64,000 bases of DNA from Nectonema munidae (Eukaryota; Nematomorpha; Nectonematoida; Nectonematidae), in contig JAUIRK010001052.1 in NCBI GenBank assembly GCA_030549495.1, forward strand, positions 2,356,001 to 2,420,000. Reading direction: 5' to 3'. Shown piece after piece: positions 1-12,352 of this stretch; positions within the stretch are counted from its first letter, which is position 1, and each line of letters opens with the position of its first letter. The position numbers and the translations under genes are program-made. Under the pieces are notes generated by a model that worked only from the letters and a program-made list of their open reading frames with translations, was not told where the DNA came from and searched no databases.

Positions 1-721
1 CATTAACCTGATGATCTATCTTTATGAAACTCTTAATTTTAGCATAATGATACAGAAAATCGAAAAGATATGGAAATCAATATATTTGGATCTATAATAA
101 TTATATTATTGAATTGCTTTTAAATTTAATATATAAACAAATTATATTCCTTGCATTAGAGACTAATTAGAATGTTTCTCAAGCATTTAATTCAAGACGA
201 GATTTTATTTGAAGGTTGAAGTTTAATTCCTTACTTGAAGGTTTAAAATTTCATATATTTTAATCCATAGCAAACTTCTTTATAAAACAAAAATTTATAA
301 AATATATGTAAATTAAATCGTTTAACTTTTTGACCAAAAGATCAAATCCATGAAAAAGAAAGTAAATCCTTCTAAAATCAGTGCTCTTTGTGATCTAGGA
401 ACTTCTCTTTACTCTATATATTCTCTAAGGAATATATGATAAAACTATAACTACAGCCAATGGCGTACCAAAAGAGGTGAGGATGACGATTCGTCCCGCG
501 TAGCGCTATTTATTTGATTTAATTGATCATTAACAAAAATTGAATACAAATATCATAGTAATGCCTGCTTTTTCTTATTTTGTATACGAGGGTGTTTATC
601 TGTTTGGCTTTTTCTAAGTTTTGTTAAAACTTTTAAGAGGCCGCACTTCTATGTAGACCTGTGACTTGATATTAGTTATGAATTGTTGCATGCATTTCAT
701 CTTATATAATAATAAAATATC
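1..721. other. AT-rich intergenic stretch, no gene seen
   Basis: No reading frame with protein-like composition and no clear repeat ends were found. A slightly GC-richer patch near 470-515 contains a GATTCGTCCC-like string that resembles the motif array at 11.24-11.87 kb, but too little is shared to call the same family. Confidence 0.4.
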
Positions 722-865
722 TTAGTGAGTAGCAAAAATATTATTTTTTTCCATGTACAATAAGACAAGATCAGAGAAAAATCGTTGATGCCCGCAAGTA
801 AGAGTCCTTAAGTTTGAGAAACTTTGCTCTATATCACCAATATCAACAAGATATTGAATAAAATT
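722..865 (-). pseudogene. Possible hAT transposase C-terminal relic
   Basis: The minus-strand frame ends in a segment reading DIEQSFSNLRTL, then QRFFSDLVLLYMEKN. This has the spacing and chemistry of the hAT dimerisation block (usually SVERSFSKLK, then QERLNNLALLSIE). Only this short block is recognisable, with no upstream catalytic region and no terminal repeats, so it is a guess at a hAT tail fragment rather than a gene. Chance similarity in AT-rich DNA is the main alternative. Confidence 0.3.
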
Positions 866-3481
866 GATGTAAATGTGAAGTTTGAGAAAGCATGAAGTAT
901 ACGATATTGCAAGCAAATTAAATTTAAAGTTAAGTTACTACTGCCACGTTAGTTTCAATTAAAAGATTTTAATTTAAAAAATTGGTCCATGTCCTACGTA
1001 TTAAAAAGCTAGTACTATCTTTATCTTTTGGAATTTTAAAATAAACATAATCTGCACACCATGATTAAGTACAAACCAAATGTTGCTTTTAACATAATCC
1101 ATGATTTTATTTATTTTTGAAAAGTTTCAGTCATAAGTTATTCCAGCACTCTCAGACGTATAGCAATTTGAATTTTGTTTTTACAGAATAATATGAAAAA
1201 TGAAAAAGAAATAATTTATAGATAGAAAAATTACATACAAAATAAATGTATTAAATATTCCCTCAATTTATTGTATTAGTTGCATTCTAAAAAATTATGA
1301 AAACAGGGCACGTAACCAGTAAAAAAAGTCTTGCTTCCGAGCCGAGATCTTTTATTCTCCCACACATTCAAAATAAAATGCTTGGAATTATACACATTAC
1401 AAAATGAATATGTATGTTCGTTTTGAACTAAGTGTTCAGTTTAATACTTTCCACATTTTTTATTTCACTGTTTCAGGACTGAAAATTAGTATCCTCATAA
1501 TTTTGATTTTGGGATTTCTGGATCCAACTCCATTTCAGCAAAATTCTAGGGGGGGGGGGGGGGGGGGGGGGTGAAATCCTGAATAAAGGGAATTATTACC
1601 TAATATATTTAAACATATAATAAAAATCCTATGCAACTATATTTTTCTATTTCAAGACAAATTATTTATGTTTTAGAGCTCTTTACTAAAGCTTTCTTAA
1701 TTTATGAATTGATCAATAAGTATTAAAGTGATCTTTTTTCTAGATGCAGCTGAAAAAATTTCTACCGAGCGCCCAGCTTAAGAAAAAGATCTAAATATAA
1801 TTTTAAAAGAGCTATCTATGATTAAAAACTTGCCTATCTCTACCAGTGTAGTGTTTGGAAAGTAAGATGTAATTAAATAATCATATGTAAGAGACATGCT
1901 GAAGAGGTTATTTAACTTAAAAGTATAGATAAATAATGCAAACAATATGCAATTTCTAAATGCCTTATTGCAATCAAAAATTTTACTTTTTCTTTGCCTT
2001 TTATTTTCATTGAATGATACCTGAATGAAGTGCTCGTAATCATGTCTTTGAAAGTTTGTTGCTCGCTGATCCACACCACAAGGATCTGTAGAGCGCTTCC
2101 ATTTGGACATTGGTTGGGTGAGAAATCTCATCTTTATTGCATCTTTATCTCTTTTACTTCGGTAAATTCAATAGCCATTATTTTTAATGGAAGCTTGCAC
2201 AGCTTATTTTCTTTGTTTGCTTTTTTGACTGCTTATGATATTCCTTGTTTTTCTAACAGATAAATCTTTAACTGCTTTTCCAATGATGTTATGTGTCTTA
2301 ATTCTTTATTTTTTAAGTTCGGGTAAAATATATTTAAAGCCATTGTATGGAAATCTGTTAAAGAATGGAAAATCTTATTAAAAAAATTGTTATGTTTATG
2401 CATTTTTAAATCGTTAGAATTACCACACAAGTTCATATTTTTCATAATAATTTAATAGGACTAAAAGAAAAAACGATTATGATAATTCGGATGTTTCTTC
2501 TGAAGAAATTTTTGTTCATACAAATTTTAATAATACAAAACAGTTGATAACATAATCCATGATAATGTTATCATAATCGACTTCCACTGTGTTATAAAAA
2601 ATTTGCCCCATGGTTCAAATTGTTGACTAGGCCACTGTTGTACTTGTAGAGGCGGTGGCTTTATACCAAAAGTGTGTAAAATAAATCAAAATCTCAAAAT
2701 TTTCCAAAAACTTTTTTTTTATAATCAATCGCAAATAAGGCTAGGTATTTCAATGTTCTTAACTGTTTAAAATGAAAAATAAAAATGGCGTTTTTATTGA
2801 TTTAATATATGTTCAAAGAACCTACCAAAATCTAAAAAGTTTTCGTATTTTTAGTTTTTGAAACAAATAAAAAATACGATTTCTTTTAATGTTTTTAGCC
2901 ATTACAAAATCGTTTTTATTAGAATTATAAATCCTTTTGAAATCCTAATTTTTTAAACATTTTGAAAATAATGCGATTTATTCCAATATTTTTTACTACT
3001 TTTAGATAAAAAGTAAAAAAAAAGCATTCTAATTAGACTAAAACATTAAATTCATCACGTTATTTAAAATTTTCTTAAAAATTCGGGTTATTTTTTAAAC
3101 TTATAATAATAAATAAATAAAAAAATTATATTTTCCACATAAATACCTAAAAACATTAAAAGACATCGATCGTATTTTAGTTAATTGTTAAAAAAATATC
3201 AATATTTGGGAAAGTTTTGAAAATATTTGGATTTATTTGTGCAAAAAACTACTACACTCGTAAACACCAGAAAGATTTAAACAAAAATTTTGGATCACGC
3301 CGATTTCTCAGGTAGTTTTTTCATAGCAATCATTTCAAATGTTTCTTTTTTAAGTCATTTTTCCAATATTTCATCGTTCCATTAGATTAATTCGCAAACG
3401 AAAGGAAGGAGTAAATTAACATGGACCATCTTTTTAAATTTGATGAGGCCATGAAAATTATAAAAATTGTATTTAAAAAAG
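866..3481. other. AT-rich stretch upstream of the first recognised SKAP exon
   Basis: It holds a run of 23 G at 1549-1571 and a short perfect inverted repeat (CGATTATGATAA at 2474-2485, inverted at 2568-2579, about 106 bp in all). Two unassigned minus-strand open frames (1778-2131 and 2233-2445) look mildly protein-like but match no family I recognise. The missing 5' exons of the SKAP-like gene, including most of the PH domain, should lie here or upstream of the window. I could not identify them. Confidence 0.4.
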
Positions 3482-3738
3482 TTTACAGCAGAACATGGTA
3501 AAAGTTTGGAAGAGTGGAAGAAGGCGATAGACACTGCGAAAAAAGAAAACTCGTATGCACTAGACGCTTGTGAATATGCTGACCTCGGTGGTGAGAAGGC
3601 AGGTCAGCAAGTGATCAAAGATGTTGATAATATCGTTGATTCTTATAAGAGTAATGCCACAACTACCCTCTTTTCTTATGAAGGCAACAGCACATCTGAT
3701 AGCGGTCTAGCAGAAGACTCCATATCCAAAACACATAA
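3482..3738 (+). CDS. SKAP-like adaptor, exon with end of PH domain (partial gene)
   Basis: First recognisable coding exon of a Src kinase-associated phosphoprotein homologue, a cytoplasmic adaptor joining Src-family kinase signalling to adhesion and the cytoskeleton. The frame opens with FTAEHGKSLEEWKKAID, matching the last beta strand and C-terminal helix of a PH domain (the invariant Trp is present; SKAP2 has FTAASPKDAEEWVQQLK). An acidic, Ser/Thr- and Tyr-containing linker follows. The start is uncertain: AG acceptors lie at 3480-3481 and 3487-3488. The likely donor is CATAA|GTATTT after 3738, leaving phase 2. That matches the acceptor phase of the exon near 8115. The first two thirds of the PH domain are not seen. 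SKAP identity rests mainly on the SH3 exon at 12.35 kb. Confidence 0.6.
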
Positions 3739-3971
3739 GTATTTTTTCGTATTACATTTTTTATCATCAATAATTTTCACTATGCAAGCCGCCATATCAC
3801 GAAAGTAAACAAAATTGAGAATTCAAAAGTCTTTACTATCTTGAATTTACATCTATGAAATTCGCTTTCAAATATATATTAGTATTAAAGTTGAAAGAGA
3901 TCTTAAAATATATACTGATCTACAAAAGGGTGGGGCTGAACGGCTGTGATATTATGTATTCAAAAGTATAA

Positions 3972-4136
3972 GCAAGGAATATAATTGGATAATATGACAA
4001 ATCTTTATAAAAAAGAATATTTCGACTCTATGAGTTTTTTTCAAGTCAATCAGAAAGTTGAAAAAGACTCATAAAGTCGAAATATTTTTTTAAAAAGATA
4101 TGTCCCATAATATTATCCTATTATTATATTCCTCGC
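3972..4136. repeat. Hairpin (foldback) repeat, ~165 bp
   Basis: Two arms of roughly 75 bp are near-perfect inverted copies around a loop of about a dozen bases: AGCAAGGAATATAAT near 3972 pairs with ATTATATTCCTCGCT ending at 4136, and both arms share an ATATTTCGACT block and a TATGAGT block. No coding capacity. It lies inside the SKAP intron and looks like a small foldback MITE. I could not define a target duplication. Confidence 0.65.
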
Positions 4137-6021
4137 TCATCTACAAATTTATGAATTGTAATCAATTTCTATTTTAATGACCTGATTTTTGAAAACTATT
4201 AAATAATATATCTCTCAAATAGCTTCGTTTTATCATACGATATAAAGATATCGACTACATTACAAAATAATATTAATAATTCTGACTACCTATTTAAAAA
4301 TATTTTTCTACATTTCAAAGGAAACTCATAATCTCTTTTACCTTTATAATAATGCCACTGTCTTTTTTTACATTGAAGAATGGGAGGGAGGCATGTCTCC
4401 CCCTCCCCCATACTAGATAGCTCAGTTTGTACTTCCAGTAAAGAAAATCGTACCAGCAGTTATTTTGTTGATAAATATTACACAAAGAGCTTTTATTCAA
4501 ATACGTGTCTTAATTATTATAATTTATTTGTTCTGAAAAGTAATATGAAGTTACTTTATTACCAAAAAAAGTGAAATTATAATCCTAAAATTTAAATGTT
4601 AACTCCTCATCTCTTTATCATAAGCTTGTTTTAAAAAAAAAAGCAACCATAAGTAGGTATTCTCATTTTTCATTGTATTTACATTTAGATATATATTAGT
4701 AGTCTTGCAAGACCATATATACTTTGTATGTTACTTATTCGTTATATACTTTTTGTTATCTCCCCTGATTTTTCCTGATCACCATATATTATATCAGTGG
4801 CTGGCTTTTTTAAAGTTTTAGATACAACAACATGACATTAAAGTTTTTTTTTTAAATATTTTTCTCAAATAAAAGAACACCCAATCATAACTTCTTTAAA
4901 TTTTCGAACTATATTCAAATATTACCTAAATTTTTAAATCCATAATTATTTTTAAGTAAAAATAATTTTTAATACTGTGAAGTGCTTTAATTTCGCAAGA
5001 ACAAAATGTCGACAATTATTATGGTTCAAGAAAAATTCGAGAATATATATTTCTAAAATTTTAAATATTTAGCCTAAAAATTTTACTTAATGGAAATATG
5101 AAGTTGCTTTGCGCCTAAATTCTCTTAAATCTGTTGATAACGTTAAAATTGATTTAAAACTTTTAACTGTAAAACAAGTTTATGCTAGATTGGTTTTATC
5201 AGCATTTGATTGAAGATTCAAAGACAAAAATATTTTGATGCAAGCTTGGAAAAACACATGTATACTCAATAACTATGGAATTTAATTTGGTCAAATTTTT
5301 TTGCTAGCGAATTTCGCGAAATTAAATTCTTCGCGAAAATTCCTTACTTTACAGTATTTTTGATGAAATGGGCAAAAATATTATATTAAAAAATAGGGAA
5401 TTGAACTTTAAACTTTGTATTATAATATATACGTTTCAAGTAAGAATTTTAGGTATCTCCAATCGATATCTCAAAAAAGTAAAAATTATATGAAAGCATT
5501 TCTCTATTTGATACACTAGGTATAGCGTGAGTTTAACCTTAGCATTTTCGCTGTACGCATACTTGGGTGAAAACATGTAAAATATGTGCATATATGTATG
5601 TATACTCCCTGACTTCGGTCGCAGCGAACGTACATAGGATGCTCGCTCAGTGAAGAACGTGAAAGTAAAGTAGCGCTGGGTATTTGACCATACTACTCTC
5701 TTAGTAGAGTAATAAATGATATAGCTCGGTCTAGTATTTTAGAAAAGATTTTTAAGATTTATTTTAGAAAAAAGAATTATAAAAATAATCTGAAATATAA
5801 AAAGAAGGTGGAGTATGTGTTACATCTCCTGCTCCTGCAATATTATGATGTGTTATTTTGCTCGCCATAACTCGTTTGGATTTGTGCTACGTCACTTGCT
5901 GCTACTGTTATTACGGTTGGCATTGCTCGTTCTGATTTGTGCCACGTCACTTGCCACTGCTTTGTTAGTGTCCTACAAACTTAGTCTAATTTTAGATACG
6001 ATCTCATTTCTAATACCCATA
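4137..6021. other. SKAP intron, no gene seen
   Basis: AT-rich intronic DNA. The patch 5855-5965 contains an imperfect direct duplication (a string of the type TTTGTGCYACGTCACTTGC occurs twice, about 70 bp apart), which produces a spurious leucine-rich open frame. The 5' end of the hAT relic that follows could not be placed. Confidence 0.4.
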
Positions 6022-7554
6022 ATGTCGGCTACTAATGCAAAGGAAAAATGCAGGCTCTATCTCAATATGAAATATGATGTACCATCGTTTGCTAGTGAAA
6101 CTATCCCTATGTGTCTTTTATGCCAAAAACTTTCAGCAATGATGCTATTATGCCAACAAAAATGAAAGACCACTTGGAAAGGATCCATTCTGATAAGAAA
6201 AACAAAGATTCTGAATATTTCAAAGTGCTAAAGAAATTTAAAGCTCAACCAAACCTGAATATATTTTTAAATCATCTGATAGTGAAGGAGGACTGAAGAC
6301 ATCATGCAGCATCTCTCTTGGCATAGTAAAGAAAGTGAAACCTTACATTATTTGTGAATAGATTGACTACCATCTATAAAAGATGTAATCGAAAATGTTT
6401 GGAAGACTCTCTGCAATTTCTAAAATACATTATCTTAAGTGCAAATTCTGTGCAACGACACATTGAAAAAATTGTCAATGATGTCGAAAGAACTGTGACC
6501 CCTGAGCTCTAGCATCAACTTAACTAATCAATTTTTTGAAGTTCTAATATTCTCATGGCTTATGTGAGGATTCATAATCCATCCTTGAATGATATGGTTG
6601 ATGACTTTCTATTTGCTGAAACTTATTCCAAAGATGAGACAATTTTTTTATGTTTGGATGATTTTTTTGAACAAGCACAACGTTTCCCTCGGGAATATTA
6701 TTGCAGTAGCCACTGATGGTGAACCAGCTATTGTAGGCCGTTATAGAGGATTTTCTGTTCTCAAGGAAAAGGTATCTACTGTAAAGACTGTTCACTATGT
6801 CTTACATAGGCAGCATCTTGTAGCTAAAAAACTAAGTGGTGAGTTATATGACACTCTAAAAGTATGGGCAATTAACAAAATTAAAGCTCATACTGTCAAT
6901 TTCCAATTGTTTGCAAAGATATTTGAAGGAAATCTTAGAAGTTGAACTTGTTTAAATGTGTGTAGATTTCGAAACTAATGCGTTGTTTAAAAGTAAAAAT
7001 CTAAGTGAATATTGGAGCAATATTAATACTGTTTACTAAGTATCCCAGGCTCAGAGAAGCAGTTGAATCTTTTTCTTAGATTCCCAACTTCTTATATGGT
7101 TGAAAGTAGCTTTTGCCACTGGAACGCAATTTTGACAAGGCAAATGAACAAACTCAAACTTGAAAACTGTGTTTAATTTGGGACTGAATCTTAAAGATTC
7201 AATTCTTCTTTTTTTCATTTCTTGTTTTTAATATTAAAACAAAAATCAAGAGTCTGGCTGCTACACATCAATCCGATCCATTTCATCAATGTCAAATTTT
7301 AATAAAAAGGTATGTTAACGTATTTTCAATATATTCATTATTAATCGCTAAATAAATGTTAAATTTTCAAATACAATTGTGTTTTACACATAAGGACATG
7401 ATTAAACATTTCTATAGTTAAATTTCAATATATCATTCCATATAATATTGCTCATTGAACGATTTAATATTTTTATTAAACTTACCTGGGGGTCGATAAG
7501 AAGCAAATAATCTATGAAGTTCTGGATGATTTAAAAAGTTTGGGGTCCCCTAGT
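6022..7554 (+). mobile_element. Decayed ZBED5-like hAT DNA transposon
   Basis: Transposase relic in the SKAP intron. In order: a BED zinc finger (CLLCQKLS, then KMKDHLERIH; C-x2-C and H-x4-H) around 6100-6190; the hAT core at 6589-6945 with HNVSLGNIIAVATDGEPA and VGRYRGF (the Asp of the ATDG motif is a catalytic residue), followed by VHYVLHRQHLVAKKLSG; and a dimerisation-region remnant (SYMVESSF) near 7090. These are separated by stops and frameshifts, so it cannot make a transposase. The 3' end carries GTTTGGGGTCCCCTA at 7540-7554, the inverse of the common hAT terminus of CAGGGGTCCCCAAAC type. No matching 5' terminus was found. This is the domain order of ZBED5-type domesticated genes, but here it is degenerate and best read as a fossil. 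Confidence 0.85.
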
Positions 7555-8114
7555 CTAGTAGCTGTTTATGGGCTTCAGCCAATTAGCCCTCTACGGTTAG
7601 TTTTGATGATCATTTTATACTTATGAATTGAAAGATCAAAGGATGATTAACACTAACCGTTGACGTCTAGTTGGTTAATGCTCACGCACAGCTAGTAGGC
7701 CGCAGTCAAAACCTTATGGAAACAAATAATATTGTTGTATTTTAAAAAATATATGTGATGGTGTAAATAATGTTTCTAGATGAAAAGAAGACCAAAGAAG
7801 CTTACAAAAACGAAGATATGAAGGGTTGCCTTAAATTAAAATAAAAGAACCTTTAAAAGATTTTTTAATTTAAGTATTTGAATTGTGTTATTTTAAGTTC
7901 TTTTCTATTATTATCATTAAATTTTTTCCATATTTATCTCCATAAAAGATATGATGATGTACAATCTCTCTTGTTTTTACGAACAGGGTTATTTTAAAGT
8001 TTAACCCATTGATCGTCAAACTTTTGAAGACTGATCATCTGCTTTCTTTTCAATGGAATTTTATACCTTTAAAGGAAAGGATTTTTTTATTTCTTGGAGC
8101 CACTTTTTCTCAAG
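7555..8114. other. SKAP intron, no gene seen
   Basis: AT-rich. The stretch 7640-7720 (AATGCTCACGCACAGCTAG, then a CAAAACCT string) partly resembles 37920-37960 and may be an old tRNA-derived fragment, but the promoter boxes are too decayed to call. The last ~20 bp form the pyrimidine-rich tract of the next acceptor. Confidence 0.35.
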
Positions 8115-8273
8115 AAGGCCCGATGATTTTTCTCAATATTTTAGATACAAAATAAGTACACCTTCTTCCGACCCATGCTCTAAAAATATCCACATATCAG
8201 AAATCGAAATTCAAGCGAAAATCAAAAGTGGCAATAATAACAATAATAACAATACCGACATAAATTCTCTCGT
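8115..8273 (+). CDS. SKAP-like adaptor, linker exon
   Basis: Second recognised exon. The acceptor tract CTTTTTCTCAAG|A (8113-8114) gives a phase that exactly continues the previous exon; CAAGAAG makes a tandem acceptor 3 bp apart, and a further AG at 8098-8099 is also phase-compatible. The donor CTCGT|GTAAGT is a near-consensus 5' splice site. The 53-codon product is a low-complexity linker between PH and SH3, ending with a run of seven Asn from an (AAT/AAC) repeat at about 8230-8254. Linkers of SKAP proteins are poorly conserved, so assignment rests on splice signals, phase and order rather than similarity. Confidence 0.6.
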
Positions 8274-9432
8274 GTAAGTTCATTTATGTATACGCTTATT
8301 TTTTTAAATAAGAACTGTGAAAGATTCGATCTAAAATATATTTATTTAAAAATTGAGAATAATAATTATGCGATTATGATGAATTGATTGCCTTTACTAT
8401 TTTGATATTTATTAGAAGAAAAAATCAATTTGACCCCTTGGAAACATGATTGATAAACAGCATTAACTTAATTTATTTACACGAAAAAAAATTTCATCAG
8501 ATCAATTTCTTTAAGTGATTTTTTTTGTTTTTTAAATATCAAGAAAGCATCCGTTACAAATGTTAATGTTAGTTTATTTAAAAATTGAAATACTTGAGTC
8601 TGTTAATTTTTTTAAAAAGTCAAAAAAAACTTCCTACGAAGACAAAAAATAATACCTTTAGGTCAAAAATAAATTGTCCTGCTACTCAGGATAACATTTA
8701 TACGCCCAAATACAAACTAATAAGCACTCACTCTCAAAGATAAGAAATGTGCTCACATATAGAGACACCTATACACGTTTATGCATTCACGCGCATAAAC
8801 ATAGACCATCAGATACATATTTATACAAAACAAGTGCTTATTTGAGAAGTTGGGAGTGTGTTAGCTATTAAAGATTCATTAGATGTGAATTTATATTACA
8901 AACGCTAACAACATATGTACTGCAACGCTTAGAAGAAGGCAATTACTGATAGGCCATTTTGTATCGATATCTACAATAGTCAGTCACTTGCTGAGTGATA
9001 GCTAAAAGTGAACGACATTTTATGAATAACAGACAAAAGTGAATGCAGATATTTATACATCAATCAAAATTAACTAAGCTTACAGACATTTTCTATCTTG
9101 AGTAAGATCATTTCATTTATTTGTAATATCACGTGTCTTAAAATCTTTTGCTTCTTTTAATTTAACATAGTAAATTATAAAAAAAAAATTATTGTAGACT
9201 TCGTGCTGAAGGGCACCTTAAATCTATTATAATTAATAATTATAAAATCACTGTAATAATAGTAATAAATAGCTGCGATTTTTGGCACAAAATATCTAAA
9301 CTAATGTCCGTCGACAACCGTTGATTGGTTAGTCGTCAATTGCCTTTCTTCATCCCTAATACTCATTTTGTTTGAAAAAGCTTCAAGTTATTCAAAACAA
9401 AAATGTTATTGACCTGTGAAAAATGCGCTTTG

Positions 9433-9474
<42 letters not shown>

Positions 9475-9895
9475 AATACATACATATTGACATTAGTAAC
9501 ACATACACTCAAATACTTGAATCTCAAAAGCGCCGGTAATATTATAATTATGTTTGTCAAAAATTCTTTTCTATGTGATTCTCGTAGAATATTGTAACAT
9601 TTCCTATCTTATTTTTGATATAATTTGTTATATCTTTTAATTTTTGTTTAAAGTCCGCGAACTAATATAGCAAAATGAAGGATGGCGGTTGACGTTTAAC
9701 GTGACTTTTCAAATAGCAAAAAATGGCTACCCATGTGAGGGGGAGGATTTCGTTTCAACATCCCTACCTTCAAATAAGAGTCGCTTATTTAATTATTTCG
9801 TTATTTATATGGAGTTATTATCAGAGTCCCATTTATTAATCAAGCTAACTAAAAAATTTAGACTGACTGATTGTTATTTTCATTCTATAATTTAG
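8274..9895. other. SKAP intron with (TA)n microsatellite
   Basis: No gene. A pure (TA)n tract of about 36 bp occupies 9436-9471 and generates tyrosine/isoleucine-alternating spurious frames on both strands. The rest is AT-rich single-copy-looking DNA. It ends with the acceptor tract TTTTCATTCTATAATTTAG. Confidence 0.6.
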
Positions 9896-10189
9896 GAAGA
9901 ATTTAGACAAATCTCCTAAAACACAATTAGTTGCATCTAGGTCACTAAATTCTCTACTACGCAAAGAAACCTATCTTCATAGAAATTATTCTCGAGCAAA
10001 CAAACTACCTAAAGAAAGTATTACATCACACTGCCTTTCAGAAGAATTGCCAGACATCAATGGAAAATACTTTGTAGAAGATAAAGATTACTTTGACGAG
10101 GTTGAGCCAGAATTAAAATGTATAGAAAATGCTTTCAATTCTTATGAAATGATTTCTGAATCTGATAATGAATTCACTTCTGAACTCTG
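9896..10189 (+). CDS. SKAP-like adaptor, acidic linker exon
   Basis: A 294-bp exon bounded by TATAATTTAG|G and CTCTG|GTAATT. It is open throughout in the phase supplied by the preceding exon: the GT left over plus G makes Val, then KNLDKSPKTQLVASRSLNS follows. It ends in phase 2 like the other exons. The 98 residues include an acidic, aromatic stretch (GKYFVEDKDYFDEVEPELK) reminiscent of the tyrosine-containing acidic linker of SKAP proteins (EIYEELPEE in SKAP2), a likely kinase and SH2 docking region. That comparison is by composition and position only. There is no shorter ATG-led frame that explains the open stretch, so splicing is the natural reading. Confidence 0.65.
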
Positions 10190-11239
10190 GTAATTTTCTT
10201 AATAATTATCGTTGAATATTTTAATAAGTCATATATATACTATAGTGTCTGAAAAACCTGCATGTTTAGATATTATGTACAAAATCATATTGATGCTTCG
10301 TATTATGCTTTTTAGTATCGTGTTTTCTTTTTTGCCAGTTAGTCGGCTGTTCTCTCTAAACCAGTATTGTTGGGCGATTTATGGATGGAACATCGAACAA
10401 CCTAAAAACTATAAGTACTTAAATAAAAGACTTGCATATACAAAAAATTGCTACTTTGTCAATTGTAGTGACTAGTTGAGTAAGTTCGATTCACTAGTTT
10501 TTAATCATTTAACTTTCAATGCATGTGTTTAGCTACAGTTTATTCGAAGTAGTGCGGTTAATTAGAGAGTCCACGCGAGTGTTGTTTAAATCTTTATTCT
10601 TGTTATAAAATCGAACATAAGATGTATATTGAATATTTACAACATAATGATGCTTATAATAATATTGATTATTATTAAATGATGTAAATTTCATCTTTAC
10701 AATTTTTAAATGTAAGCAAAAATTTTAAACAAACACGCGTTTTCGAAAAATAGTACATTTTCTTTATCGTGAAAAAGTACTGAAAGAAATGAGAAAAAAA
10801 TGCGGTTTGTATTTACAATATGAATTAGAAGAGTTTAGAGAAGTTTATAAGGAAGAGAAAGTTTATCAACAGAGAAAATATTTACATTTAAGTTAATTAA
10901 AAAAATTTATTCCCTGCAACGAACTCAACAAAGGAACTAAAAATTTAGTTGATCAACAAATTTGTAATGCTATAAAGAAGATAAACCAACATCTATTCGA
11001 GAAAGTTTTTTTAAATCAAAAATAAGAAATAGACTTAACGAGAAAACTCTTTTAGCTTTATTATTTGTAAAATATTTTTTTAAAACAGAACTTGCGAATA
11101 TTTTAAAAATTAAGCCCATTAAATTTTAATTGATAAGAACATTTTTATATATACATACCTCGAGTATACTCCGGGTAAATATATTTTTTGTTTCGGAGAC
11201 ACCGTTCTCCGAGAAAAAAAAGCAATCGAGGTGGGGGCG
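10190..11239. other. SKAP intron, no gene seen
   Basis: AT-rich intronic sequence. No domain, TIR or tandem repeat recognised. Confidence 0.4.
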
Positions 11240-11868
11240 CTAGGACAATTTGTCTCCGTTTAACGTCGTGGGACAGTTTGTCCCGTGACAATTCGTCCCC
11301 AGGACAATTTGTCGTCGGTCAATTCGTCTCTAAAATTTCATAAATATTTCAATCTCATTATTTTCAACCCTTGAAATTTTAAAATTTAAATAAGTTTCAA
11401 AAATATGTTTTATTTTAATTATAGTTTTTTAGCTTTCAATTACTTAATTTTTTAAACTAAGTTGAGAAAGATATATTTTTTTCTAATTTTTAATAAACTT
11501 TGTTTTTAATCATTTTTATTGTGGCTTGTCTTTTCTTCTTACCTAAAAACCGATTTAAGACTTTTAAAGAGGCAAGTATGTGTGGGATTAAAAAAATTAA
11601 AGTCTGATTTAATTTCAAGCAGTAAAAAGAAGTGTGTACGTAGACTACGCTCTCTTTAAATTTACTTAAATTATTTTAGAAAAAATTGTAAATTAGTGTT
11701 AAGTTAATTTCAATAAAACCACAGTATTCATTTTATAAGATAATTCTATTGATCAAGTTAAAAATAAAAAAGCTAAATCAGACAGGAGACGAATTAAATG
11801 AGGACGAGTTGTCCGGGACAAATTGATTAGTGACAAATTGTCCTCGAGACGAATTGACCGGATGCTCA
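11240..11868. repeat. Inverted-repeat element with GACAATTYGTC motif clusters
   Basis: A left cluster (about 11245-11335) contains repeated palindromic strings such as GGACAATTTGTC, GGGACAGTTTGTCCC and CAATTCGTCTC. A right cluster (about 11785-11866) carries the same strings mostly inverted (GGAGACGAATT, GGACAAATTG, GAGACGAATTGACC). The interior is AT-rich and noncoding. The outer flanks resemble each other as direct repeats (AGGTGGGGGCGCTAGG before, AGGTGGGTGCCATAGG after). The structure suggests a nonautonomous DNA element with multiple copies of a transposase- or DNA-binding site at each end. The superfamily is unknown. Confidence 0.55.
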
Positions 11869-12352
11869 AGGTGGGTGCCATAGGTTTAAATGGATGAATC
11901 CACCTTTATTAAGTTTTGAAAATTGGAAAAATATTTAGATAAATTTTGCAGAGAAGTTATACACATACATATATATATACCTACCTTTAAAGTGACCTGA
12001 GATTATTCCATCGCCTGTATTAAAACATCTCTATATGGATTTAGAGTTTGTAAAAATTGAGAATGATGTGAATAGATATACGAAAAAAGTTGGAGAATTT
12101 GCTTGCTTGTAGCTTCTTACCGAAATATAAAATATCAAAGTCTAAAACAGAGACAATATCGGATATTTCTTTAAAATAAACCTTTAAAAATATTATTGCA
12201 GCATTAAAGTAAAACAATTTGCGTAATAAATATCTCCTTTTTTACCAAAATTTTTGGACAAAAACTCAGATGAGCTGCCTTTTTCTTTTAAAGAATTTTT
12301 CACTATTCACATCTTCAAATCTACTTTATAATAATTTTATTTATCTAAATAG
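11869..12352. other. SKAP intron, no gene seen
   Basis: AT-rich, ending in the acceptor TTTATTTATCTAAATAG. An open frame begins in the intron at 12219, but its first part has intron-like composition and lies before the acceptor. Confidence 0.5.

Noticed and set aside
1778-2445. Minus-strand frames as a two-exon gene
   Set aside because: Composition is mildly protein-like but no motif, start or phase-matched splice pair could be supported.
3421-3503. Short ATG frame beginning DHLFKFDEAMKI
   Set aside because: It ends after about 27 codons, uses a different frame from the PH exon and has no splice context that would join it.
5815-6165. Leucine-rich frame before the hAT BED finger
   Set aside because: The leucine run comes from a short direct duplication, and the BED finger portion changes frame. 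It does not look like a real N-terminus or signal peptide.
9363-9597. Overlapping frames on both strands across the (TA)n tract
   Set aside because: Tyr-Ile alternation is a direct translation of the microsatellite.
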